This document shows, in pieces, positions 56,889 through 64,000 of a stretch of DNA of 64,000 nt. The notes below the pieces were generated by a model. The model ran no database searches and had not been told where the DNA came from. It worked only from the letters and a program-made list of their open reading frames with translations. Both the position numbers and the translations under genes were made by a program. The DNA is taken from contig NZ_BOOP01000003.1 of the NCBI RefSeq assembly GCF_016863295.1, forward strand, positions 310,001-374,000. Reading direction: 5' to 3'. The first letter of the stretch is position 1; each line of letters begins with the position of its first letter. The stretch is from Planotetraspora phitsanulokensis. Its GTDB lineage: Bacteria; Actinomycetota; Actinomycetes; Streptosporangiales; Streptosporangiaceae.

Positions 56889-57900
56889 CCGGGCTGTTCA
56901 CGCCAGACCGGGCGACGCGGAACACGTGGGTTCGGAAAGGGATCGTGCCCATGGGCATGGGCATGGGCACGGTGTCAGTGCGGAGGCGGACCGGCGCCAC
57001 CTGTCCGGTGCTCTCGCGCTGATTGTGGGGTTCATGGCCGTTGAGGTGGTCATCGGCTTCATCGCCCAGTCGCTCGCGCTGATCTCCGATGCGGGTCACA
57101 TGCTGACCGACGCCATCGCGATCGTCTTCGCCCTGATCGCCATGAGGATCGCAGCCCGGCCTCCTCGTGGGGGCTTCACCTACGGCCTCAAGCGCGCTGA
57201 GATCATCTCCGCGCAGATCAACGGAATCACGCTACTGCTGCTCAGCGCTTATTTCGTCTACGAAGGCATCCGGCGGCTGATCGTCCCACCCGAGGTCGAA
57301 GGTCTGTACGTGGTCGTCACGGGATTGGCGGGCATCGCCGTCAACCTCGCCGCGACCTGGCTGCTCAACAAGGCCAACCGGTCGAGCCTCAACGTCGAAG
57401 GCGCCTTCCAGCACATCCTCAACGACCTGTACGCCTTCATCGCCACCACCGCGGCCGGCGCCGTCGTATGGCTCACCGACTGGGGCAGGGCCGACGCCCT
57501 CGCCGCCCTCGTCGTCGCGGCGCTGATGCTCAAGGCCGGCTGGGCTCTCGTCCGCGACTCAGGCCGCGTGTTCATGGAAGCCGCGCCCGCCGGCATGAAC
57601 CCCGCCGAGATCGGCCGCAGGACCGCCACCATCGATCAGGTCACCGAGGTGCACGACCTGCACATCTGGGAGGTCACCTCCGGCTACGCGGCCATGTCCG
57701 CCCACATCCTGGTCGAGCCGCGAGCCGACTGCCACCGAGTGCGGCAAGCGGCCGAGCGGCTCGTGCACGACGAATACGGCATCAGCCACACGACCCTCCA
57801 GGTCGACCACGCCGCTGCCGGACGGCCCGCCGACGACCGTACCGAGCGCCATTGCGCTGATCCCCACGGTCCGATTCACACAGCACAGGCTCCGCGTTGA
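56881..57900 (+). CDS. CDF-family cation diffusion exporter (CzcD/ZitB-like)
   Basis: A 339-residue exporter. The cytoplasmic N-terminus has a His-Gly repeat (AHGHGHGHGVSA). The six-helix domain carries both zinc-site motifs: His-x3-Asp in ISDAGHMLTDAIA and FQHILNDLYAFI. The C-terminal ferredoxin-like domain has VTEVHDLHIWEVTSGYAAMS with the conserved His and Asp. These exporters exchange Zn, Cd or Co for protons. ATG 56881 overlaps the arsR stop (ATGGCTGA), implying translational coupling: sensor and pump are one unit. Confidence 0.94.
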   Translation: MADRAVHARPGDAEHVGSERDRAHGHGHGHGVSAEADRRHLSGALALIVGFMAVEVVIGFIAQSLALISDAGHMLTDAIAIVFALIAMRIAARPPRGGFTYGLKRAEIISAQINGITLLLLSAYFVYEGIRRLIVPPEVEGLYVVVTGLAGIAVNLAATWLLNKANRSSLNVEGAFQHILNDLYAFIATTAAGAVVWLTDWGRADALAALVVAALMLKAGWALVRDSGRVFMEAAPAGMNPAEIGRRTATIDQVTEVHDLHIWEVTSGYAAMSAHILVEPRADCHRVRQAAERLVHDEYGISHTTLQVDHAAAGRPADDRTERHCADPHGPIHTAQAPR

Positions 57901-57947
57901 CGCATCACCCACGATGGCGCGAACCAGTCGACCCGACATAGCCGCGG

Positions 57948-58841
57948 TCAGGCTTCGGCGGTGTGCCAGCGGACACCGGTGAGCTGCTGCGAGCGCTCCC
58001 ACAGGCGACGGCCGAGTTCTGGATCTTGGGCTGCTGCCGACAACTGCACGAGTTCGGGATGTCCAGACCGTCCGCCCCGACCGTCAGGTCCGATGTAGGA
58101 GCCGCCGGCGAGATCGGGCTCGGTCGCCGCGAAAAGCTGGGGCAGAGCTCCCATCTCCGGACTCTGCGCCAAGAGCTTGCCGGAAACGCGCATGGCGATC
58201 CCCGTGATCCCGGTGCCTTTGCTCTGCATCGGCGTGTTGCTGTAGCCCGGGTGCGCGAGAATGCTGGTGATCGGCGACGATGACGACTGCTCGCGCCGGG
58301 CGAGTTCCACAGCGAAGACCGCGTTGGCCAGCTTCGATGCCGAGTAGGCAGCGATAGGCGTGTACTTCCGCGACCACGCGACGTCGTCCAGATCAAGTTC
58401 GCCCTTCTCGTGCAGGTACGACGTCACGGTGACCACCCGCGGCGCCGGCGACCGGCGCAGCGCCGGTGCCAGCAACGCCGTGAGCGCGAAGTGGCCAAGG
58501 TGATTCGCGGCGAGATGGTGCTCTGCGCCCTGCGCGGTCACGGAGTGCCCGACCATGGAGATGCCCGCGTTGTTGACCAGAACGTCGACGGACTCCTCCT
58601 CGCCGATTTCCTCCGCGGCCCGGCGGATCGAGTCCGAATTCAGCAGATCGACCTGACGCACCTCTACCTCAACCCCGGGATTCGCCCTACGCAGCGAGGA
58701 CGCCACCTCTTCTCCCCGTGCCGCGTCACGAACGGCGAGCAGTACCCGACCGCCGTGCGCCGCGAGCTCGCGCGCCGTCACCAGACCGAGACCGCTGGTC
58801 GCACCCGTCACGACGAAGGTACGGCCCTTCTGTTCGGCCAT
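57948..58841 (-). CDS. SDR oxidoreductase (retinol-dehydrogenase/WWOX-like group)
   Basis: A 297-residue SDR of the longer group: VTGATSGLG at 11-19, AVRDAARGEEVASSLRR (NADP type), VNNAGISMVG, HLGHFALTAL and the catalytic AAYSASKLANAVFAVELARR. It ends GRRLWERSQQLTGVRWHTAEA. The start at 58841 has no clear ribosome site; the promoter is about 125 bases further up, at the MerR-type site, so a longer N-terminus is possible. It is divergent from the MerR gene and almost certainly activated by it. Confidence 0.88.
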   Translation of the reverse strand: MAEQKGRTFVVTGATSGLGLVTARELAAHGGRVLLAVRDAARGEEVASSLRRANPGVEVEVRQVDLLNSDSIRRAAEEIGEEESVDVLVNNAGISMVGHSVTAQGAEHHLAANHLGHFALTALLAPALRRSPAPRVVTVTSYLHEKGELDLDDVAWSRKYTPIAAYSASKLANAVFAVELARREQSSSSPITSILAHPGYSNTPMQSKGTGITGIAMRVSGKLLAQSPEMGALPQLFAATEPDLAGGSYIGPDGRGGRSGHPELVQLSAAAQDPELGRRLWERSQQLTGVRWHTAEA

Positions 58842-58973
58842 TCGGTCCACGGTCCATCCGCCACCGCCCGGCTTGCTTGCGTTCGTTCTGGAACACGTCG
58901 GCATCTCTTGATCTCACATTCTTGTTGACGCGGTCTTGATCAACCCGCTTCGGCAGATCTGGGAACGCGGAAA

Positions 58974-59004
58974 AGCTAAACCTTTCCATTAATGTGAAGG
59001 TCAA
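58974..59004 (-). promoter_or_regulatory. MerR-type promoter for the SDR gene
   Basis: On the minus strand TTGACC (59004-58999), a 19-base spacer and TTAGCT (58979-58974). The imperfect 22-bp dyad ACCTT...CATTAATG...AAGGT (58980-59001, two mismatched pairs) fills the spacer. Overlong spacer with a cent­red dyad means activation by the divergent MerR. Confidence 0.8.
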
Positions 59005-59082
59005 GCGGCCGACGGCGCGGTCGCCCACAGGTGCGACGGCGAGGCGCACCGTCCGCACGAATGCCGAGTTGAGGAGAGCGAA

Positions 59083-59490
59083 TTGAAGATCGGAGACCTG
59101 GCCGCGAAGACGGGTGTCGCGCCGCGGCTGCTTCGTTACTACGAAGAGGTCGGCATCCTGCACCCGTTCCGGAGCGGCAACGGATACCGCACTTACGGCG
59201 AGCCTGCTATCGACCGTGTACTGCAGATTCGCGAACTTCTCGAAGCCGGCTTCACGACGGAGATGATCCGCGAGGTCCTGCCCTGTCTCGAGGCCGCGAA
59301 AGAAGAAACGAAGGCCCCGGAATGCCCGGCGGTAAAGGATCTGGACGGACTGCGACGTCAACTCAGCAGCATCGAACGACGCATCGACGTGCTACAACGC
59401 AACAAGCACGCGATCGAGACATATCTGCGCGCCTGGGAGGACGCCACGGCTACAGCAGCCGATGGAGTCCCAGTCCCGGTTGCGGAGTGA
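59083..59490 (+). CDS. MerR-family transcriptional activator
   Basis: A 135-residue MerR protein: MKIGDLAAKTGVAPRLLRYY, then EEVGILHPFRSGNGYRTYGE and a coiled-coil dimer helix (LRRQLSSIERRIDVLQRNKH). The effector region between has Cys in LPCLEAAKEETKAPECPAVK: two Cys 14 residues apart, too few for a classical metal loop. TTG 59083 follows GAGGAGAG. Its 19-base-spacer promoter is on the other strand, in front of the SDR, so it is likely that SDR's activator and that the signal is a compound the SDR reduces. Confidence 0.9.
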   Translation: MKIGDLAAKTGVAPRLLRYYEEVGILHPFRSGNGYRTYGEPAIDRVLQIRELLEAGFTTEMIREVLPCLEAAKEETKAPECPAVKDLDGLRRQLSSIERRIDVLQRNKHAIETYLRAWEDATATAADGVPVPVAE

Positions 59491-59581
59491 CAGCGGCGAC
59501 ATGCCGAAATGCCCGCAGGACGTCGCCGTACGGGCAGTTGGCCGTCGTGCCCTGAGCCGTTATGCCGGGGCCTGACGGAGG

Positions 59582-59597
59582 AAGTCTCGCAAGACTT
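59582..59597. terminator. Short hairpin between MerR and the PHP gene
   Basis: AAGTCT-cgca-AGACTT, a six-base-pair stem, followed by a larger GAGCCCGGCC ... GGCCGGGCTC pairing at about 59604-59670. It sits between convergent genes, as expected for a terminator. Confidence 0.5.
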
Positions 59598-59727
59598 GCG
59601 GGTGAGCCCGGCCTCTCCTGGGACAGGGGCATGTGTGGGAGGGGCCGGGCTCGGCATGGCCGCTACGCGGCTGGTCCCGCGACCACGGCCGGGCCTACCC
59701 AGAGGCAAGCCCAGCCTGGTCAGACGG

Positions 59728-61230
59728 CTAGCGGACCTCGACGAAGACGGGGTTGGAGTAGAACCACAGGTCGTCCCACGGGCTCTCCTTGCCGTCGGCC
59801 AGCGGCTCGGCCTCGTCGGTGCTGGTGCCGCGGACGCGGGCGTACAGGTCGGTCTCCACGTTCCGCAGGGTGTGGCGGATGACGTAGTCCTGGCCGGACT
59901 TGTGCCAGTCGCGGGGACCGAACCGCGCCACGACCTTCGTGGTGGGGTTGGTGTCGGAGTCGAGGTTGGCCGCCGGGCCGGTGACCTGGCCGACGATGAG
60001 GTCGACGCGCCGGACCTCCGGGCGGTCGCCGTTTCCGTTCTTGCCCTGCAGCGGCCGGAACCGGATCTCGATCTCGACGTCGCTGCGGTTGCGGCGGCTC
60101 ACGACGAGGGTCTCACCCGAGGCGGCGTCGCGCCCCTGGCTCTTCGCCGTGACGTCGAGGCTGGTGATGAGGTCGCCGGTGGTCACCCAGATGCGGCCGT
60201 TGCGCAGGCCGTCCATGATGTCGGCATAGTCCTGCCTGGCGTGCACGTAGGTCTTGCTGTACTCGCCCGGCCAGAAGTCGGATCCGCCGCGGGTCCAGTG
60301 GACGTGCGAGTCCGAGGTCGCGGTGATCCACCAGCGCCGGCCCTCGCCGAGCAGCGAGTCCCACAGGCCGCCGACGCGGGCGGTCATCTGGTCGAAGCCG
60401 CCGTAGGTCGGGTGGTTGCCGTACCCGCCGCGTGCGCCGCCGTTGAGCGGGCCGGCCTGGTGGCCGGGGGCGCCCTCGAAGCCGACGTAGATCTCCGGAG
60501 CCGCGTTGTTGCCGTTGCGGAACTCGTGGGGGGTGTCCTGCCCGTAGACGCCCAGGCCCGTGGCCGACCGCGCGGCGTGGTGGGCGATCACGAGCGGCTT
60601 GTGCGGCATGCCCTTGGCGGTCTTGAGGAACTCGATGAACTTGGCCTCGGTGTCGCGGGCCGGGTCCGTCGGGAACGCGTCGAACTTGTTGAAGCGGCTC
60701 TCCAGCTCGAACAGCTGCTGCGCCTCGTCGTCGTGGCGGGGGATCATCAGCGTGTGGTGGTCCAGAGCCGGGGTGTCGAACTCCATGCCCCAGAACTGCA
60801 GCACCTCAGGAACCAGCACGCGCGAACGCAGCAGGTCGGGGTAGGCCTGCTCGAGGTTCACCTTGGAGTGGTTCGGGCCACCGTGGTCGGTGCACATCGC
60901 CCAGGTGAGGCCGAAGTACTTGGCCATGATCGCGTTGGTGACGATCGGGTAGACCGCGTCCGCGCCCTTGTGGAACACCGGGGGGTTCTTGGTGGTGTCG
61001 AACTCGCCGCTGTATTCGGAGTGCACGTGGTGGTCGCCGGCGCGCCACACCCGGTTGCGGGAGTCGCCCTTGCCCTGGTTCTTGTCGTCGTCGCGGTCGT
61101 GCGCCTGCGCCGTGCCACCGCCCACGAACGGGGCCGCGGCGACGAACGTGGCGCCCACACCCGCGTACTTGACCAACTGACGCCGCGAAATCGCGGACCG
61201 CTCGGAATCTTCGCTCTTCTTGCCCTGCAT
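59728..61230 (-). CDS. Tat-exported PHP-domain metal-dependent phosphoesterase
   Basis: A 500-residue secreted enzyme. ATG 61230 is preferred over GTG 61248 because GAGGGG is six bases before it. The Tat signal is SRRQLVKYAGVGATFVAAAP with the twin Arg. The mature part begins with the PHP motif WRAGDHHVHSEYSGEFDTTK (His-x-His), then MCTDHGGPNHSKVN, PLVIAHHAARSATGLG and ITATSDSHVHWTRGGSDFWP, which supply the trinuclear metal ligands. PHP phosphoesterases release phosphate from nucleotides or polymers. It is a single transcription unit between MerR and MFS genes. Confidence 0.9.
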   Translation of the reverse strand: MQGKKSEDSERSAISRRQLVKYAGVGATFVAAAPFVGGGTAQAHDRDDDKNQGKGDSRNRVWRAGDHHVHSEYSGEFDTTKNPPVFHKGADAVYPIVTNAIMAKYFGLTWAMCTDHGGPNHSKVNLEQAYPDLLRSRVLVPEVLQFWGMEFDTPALDHHTLMIPRHDDEAQQLFELESRFNKFDAFPTDPARDTEAKFIEFLKTAKGMPHKPLVIAHHAARSATGLGVYGQDTPHEFRNGNNAAPEIYVGFEGAPGHQAGPLNGGARGGYGNHPTYGGFDQMTARVGGLWDSLLGEGRRWWITATSDSHVHWTRGGSDFWPGEYSKTYVHARQDYADIMDGLRNGRIWVTTGDLITSLDVTAKSQGRDAASGETLVVSRRNRSDVEIEIRFRPLQGKNGNGDRPEVRRVDLIVGQVTGPAANLDSDTNPTTKVVARFGPRDWHKSGQDYVIRHTLRNVETDLYARVRGTSTDEAEPLADGKESPWDDLWFYSNPVFVEVR

Positions 61231-61389
61231 GTGTTGCCCCTCGTTCACCTGTCGTGGGTATCGACCTGAGAACTCTCTGAGGGTGCGCTGAACGTAGGCT
61301 GAACAAAGATCGGGAACGGCGGGAACAAACCACTCCAGCAGGCTGAAATCACCCAGATGGCTGTGCCTGCCGACCGGGTCCGCGATGCC

Positions 61390-62637
61390 TCAGGGCTTGT
61401 GCGTCAAAGGTTGGGCGTGCGCCTGGTCCGTGAGTCGGCCCCCGCGATGCAGCAGGTGCATGCCGTACGCGGATCCCAGACCGGCCAGCACCAGGAGCAG
61501 CCACGGCAGACCGTCCGAGCCTGTTCCGTTGGCGATGTCGAGCGAGAGGCCGACGAGCAGGTTCCCGATGAGGATGCCGATCCCGGAGATCAGGTTGTAG
61601 AGGCCGTAGTAGGTGCCGATCAATCGGTCGCCGGCCAGTCGCGCGATGGTCGCCATCTCGAACGGGAAGACGAGCAGTGTCCCGAGCGTGAGAACGGTGA
61701 CGCACGCGACGACAAGAACCATGCCGACCGGGCCGGACAGGCGACCTGCGGGGATGAGCAGTCCGAACGACAGTCCCATCAGTGCCAGTCCGGCGGACAT
61801 GGCCTGGGCTGGTTGCCATCTGCGCTCGCACCAGGTCGTGACGGGGAGCTGAGCGAAGATCCCCAGCAAGGCGGAGATCACGTACAGAACTGGAACGCCT
61901 GCCTCACTACCTGTGAGCCGCCGTACCTCCAGCGGCAGCCCGAGATAGATCTGATACGACAGGGCGTAGTAGGCGAACATCGTCACGGCGAAGCGGGAAA
62001 AGGGGCGATTGCCGAGTGCTTCGCGCCAGTCGGCGAGTACCGCTCCCGAACCGGCCGCGGCCCCGGTTCGTGGGGGCAGATGCCGCCATTGCAGTGCGGT
62101 GAGGGCCGCGAAGACCGCGGCAGCGGTCAGGCACATGACACGGAAGTCCAGGTTGATCAGCGCGATGCCGATCAACGGGCCGATGAGGATCCCGGTCTGG
62201 TAGAAGACGTTGAAAAGCGCGAAGGCCTCGACCTTGCGCTCCCCTGCCTCGTGGGCCAGGTAGGCGCGGGCGGCGGGGTTGAACAGGGCTCCCGCGAATC
62301 CCGTCAGCACCGCGGCTGTGATCATGGCCGGCAGGGCGACCGAGAGGGCGAACATCGCGAACGCGACGGTCCGGAGAGCGCACCCCGCCATGATGAGGGG
62401 CCGGTAGCCGAGCCGGTCGGCCATGGTGCCGCCGATGAGGAACATCCCCTGCTGGCTGACGTTGCGCAGCCCGAGGACCAGCCCGGCCGCCCAGATCGCC
62501 AAGCCGGCCTGGGCGGTCAGGTGATCGGCGAGGTACGGCATGAGCATGTAGAAGCCGATGTTGATGCCGAGCTGGTTCACGAACAGGACCCGCGCCGCTG
62601 GACTGAACGAACCTGCTGCTCGCAGCGTGCCGATCAC
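61390..62637 (-). CDS. MFS exporter, partner of the cysteine-synthase-like gene
   Basis: A 415-residue MFS protein. The N-terminal half has [20 protein letters not shown] and [20 protein letters not shown] (motif A), and the middle [20 protein letters not shown] and [20 protein letters not shown]; this order is typical of the DHA1 MdtH-like group. GTG 62637 overlaps the stop of the preceding gene (GTGA), so the two are translationally coupled. Coupling a biosynthetic PLP enzyme to an exporter suggests that the product of the enzyme leaves the cell. Confidence 0.88.
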   Translation of the reverse strand: MIGTLRAAGSFSPAARVLFVNQLGINIGFYMLMPYLADHLTAQAGLAIWAAGLVLGLRNVSQQGMFLIGGTMADRLGYRPLIMAGCALRTVAFAMFALSVALPAMITAAVLTGFAGALFNPAARAYLAHEAGERKVEAFALFNVFYQTGILIGPLIGIALINLDFRVMCLTAAAVFAALTALQWRHLPPRTGAAAGSGAVLADWREALGNRPFSRFAVTMFAYYALSYQIYLGLPLEVRRLTGSEAGVPVLYVISALLGIFAQLPVTTWCERRWQPAQAMSAGLALMGLSFGLLIPAGRLSGPVGMVLVVACVTVLTLGTLLVFPFEMATIARLAGDRLIGTYYGLYNLISGIGILIGNLLVGLSLDIANGTGSDGLPWLLLVLAGLGSAYGMHLLHRGGRLTDQAHAQPLTHKP

Positions 62638-63722
62638 CGGATCCGCTCCAGCGGGTCGGTGACCACTCGGCAGCGGGTCCAGCGGGTGACCTCTCGTTCG
62701 CCGGCGTGACCGATCTCGTCCGGCCCGTCCACAGGCATTCCGTCCAGCAGGTCGTGCGTCGAGCAGTAGTCGTCGCTGTAGACGGTGTTCCAGTAACGCC
62801 ATGGGCCATCGGGGAACACCGCGACGATGACGTGGTCCGCGCTCAGAGTCACGGCCAGCCACCGGGCCACCAGCGCCACCGCACCGGTGCTCCAGCCACC
62901 GGAGACGTTGAGGCCCGCGGCGAGTTGCCTGCATGCCCATACGGCTTCGGCCGGGCTGACCCAGTGCACCTCGCTGAAAGCGTCGTAGGCGACATTGCGC
63001 GGGTGGATGCTGCTGCCCAGCCCGCGCATGATGCGGTCGCGGGGAGGTTGACCGAAGATGGTCGAACCCACCGCGTCGACGCCGACGAGCCGGAGTCCGG
63101 GAAAGCGTCGCCGCAGGACACGGTGGATCCCCGAACTGTGTGCGCCGGTTCCCACGGAGCAGACCAGAACGTCTATGCGCGGAAACTGCTCGGCCAGCTC
63201 GCGGGCGAGTCCTGCGTACGCCTCGACCAGATCCGGGTTGTTGTACTGGTCGGGACAGTACGCGCCTGGCAGGCGTGACATCAGCTCGGCTACCCGGTCG
63301 CGGCGCGCCTGCTGCCAGCCCCCATGAGGATGCGGGCTTTCGACGATCTCCACGCGTGCGCCGTAGGCCCGCAGCATCTGCCGCATGATGGGCTCCAGAC
63401 CGGCGTCGGCGACAAGGGTGACAGGGTGCCTGTAGACCGCACCCGCGCGCGCCAGCCCGAGCCCGAACGTCCCGCTGGTCGACTCGACGATCATTCCGCC
63501 GGGCAGGAGCTCGCCGCGCGTGCGGGCCTGGTGGATCACGTGCAGCGCGGCTCGGTCCTTGATTCCTCCCGGGTTGAATCCCTCCAGCTTCGCCCAGAAG
63601 CCTCTTCCGGCCGGGACGAACGGTTGATCGACATACATCGAGGGTGTGTGGCCGACGACGGCCGTCGAAGAAGTCACCCGCTCAGGTGACCTGGCCTGAG
63701 GGAAACCGGCGTGAATAGTCAT
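62634..63722 (-). CDS. PLP-dependent cysteine-synthase-family enzyme
   Basis: A 362-residue fold-type-II PLP enzyme. The Schiff-base Lys is in [20 protein letters not shown], the pyridoxal-binding loop in [20 protein letters not shown], and the phosphate loop in [20 protein letters not shown]. The segment [20 protein letters not shown] lies before the C-terminal [20 protein letters not shown]. This pattern is that of the cysteine synthase/SbnA-like group, which includes 2,3-diaminopropionate-forming and other non-canonical beta-substitution enzymes. No cysE is adjacent. ATG 63722 has GGAAGA. It overlaps an MFS exporter gene. Confidence 0.87.
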   Translation of the reverse strand: MTIHAGFPQARSPERVTSSTAVVGHTPSMYVDQPFVPAGRGFWAKLEGFNPGGIKDRAALHVIHQARTRGELLPGGMIVESTSGTFGLGLARAGAVYRHPVTLVADAGLEPIMRQMLRAYGARVEIVESPHPHGGWQQARRDRVAELMSRLPGAYCPDQYNNPDLVEAYAGLARELAEQFPRIDVLVCSVGTGAHSSGIHRVLRRRFPGLRLVGVDAVGSTIFGQPPRDRIMRGLGSSIHPRNVAYDAFSEVHWVSPAEAVWACRQLAAGLNVSGGWSTGAVALVARWLAVTLSADHVIVAVFPDGPWRYWNTVYSDDYCSTHDLLDGMPVDGPDEIGHAGEREVTRWTRCRVVTDPLERIR

Positions 63723-64000
63723 TTCGCATCTTCCGGATATGAGGGCATTTCATAGGGGGCTGCCGTCCGTGCACAGGCAGGAACCGATGCCGACACCCGA
63801 CTCATCGACGCGATCTCCTGCAGGAACACGGCTCAACGAAATACGTCATAAATAGGTGGAATTCTCCAAATTTCCGCACTTCCCCTGCAGGCGAGTCGTG
63901 ACCCTCGATCTTCGAATCCCGTCCGGCCGGTATTCAACTTGAAGTTCGCGACAAACAGGACGAAGCCAGCCAAGTCGATTTGCAAAATTTCGATTGAGAG
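63723..64000. other. Right-edge non-coding stretch
   Basis: Upstream region of the PLP-enzyme gene, continuing beyond the window. It is AT-richer than its surroundings from 63835 to 63880 (AAATACGTCATAAATAGG), where the promoter probably lies. No coding frame was recognised. Confidence 0.4.

Noticed and set aside
19259-64000. Biosynthetic gene cluster
   Set aside because: SnoaL-like, cupin, methyltransferase, ABM and PLP-enzyme genes are scattered among unrelated units; no PKS, NRPS, terpene or RiPP core is present.

Overview
The window is a GC-rich stretch of an actinomycete chromosome. Evidence: very high GC at third codon positions, many GTG/TTG starts, several probably leaderless genes, a mycothiol-type DinB protein, ISKra4-like debris and a DHA/ECF41/HxlR gene repertoire. 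The genus cannot be fixed from the sequence; a Streptosporangiales- or Streptomyces-like soil actinomycete fits. There is no prophage, CRISPR array, rRNA, tRNA or polyketide/NRPS cluster. This is accessory 'regulator plus enzyme plus transporter' chromosome arm.

Layout. 1-0.9 kb: ECF41-type sigma factor (cut by the edge) with its AhpD-like partner and a perfect ECF41 promoter. 1.4-6.2 kb: an ABC importer (lipoprotein, two permeases, ATPase) coupled to a PhzS-like flavin monooxygenase. 6.3-10.8 kb: NmtR-like sensor with a P1B-4 (Co/Fe/Ni-type) ATPase, then a MerR regulator divergent from a metallo-hydrolase across a 24-bp palindrome, and a CadD-like exporter. 11-19 kb: methyltransferases, YceI, nitronate monooxygenase/TetR, NADP oxidoreductase, MFS pump and XRE-cupin regulator. 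19-23.3 kb: CocE hydrolase and a SnoaL-like protein served by two inverted copies of the same promoter, followed by a LysR gene. 23.3-36.7 kb: five SDR dehydrogenases, each beside a regulator of a different family (LysR, TetR, MarR, TetR, HxlR), plus an MFS pump, NmrA protein, TDT-type transporter and MDR oxidoreductase. 38-44.3 kb: a TerC-family protein behind a yybP-ykoY manganese riboswitch, a SUKH protein, two GNATs (one behind a leader peptide) and a divergent IF-1 paralogue. 44.4-50.5 kb: secreted protein, cupin, HxlR, SDR, DinB protein, EgtD-like methyltransferase operon. 51.2-52.9 kb: kdpA without the rest of kdp. 52.9-57.9 kb: an unusual metal locus. 57.9-64 kb: MerR/SDR pair, Tat-exported PHP phosphoesterase, and a cysteine-synthase-like enzyme overlapping an MFS exporter.

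The most unusual region is 52.9-57.9 kb. One strand encodes an ArsR sensor carrying both alpha3N and alpha5 metal sites and a CDF exporter with a His-Gly tail. The other strand encodes a secreted SH3b protein, a 50-residue peptide with 12 His and 3 Cys, a DivIVA-type coiled-coil protein starting with a His-Gly repeat, and a ZIP-like transporter whose C-terminus resembles the actinobacterial integration host factor. I propose this as a candidate undescribed metal-handling system; the idea is inference from sequence and context.

A second theme is regulatory architecture readable from the DNA: a four-operator HxlR regulon with identical promoter geometry at two promoters, 19-bp-spacer MerR promoters, triple TetR operators, an SD-sequestering riboswitch, and leaderless promoters in which the -10 box fixes the start codon.
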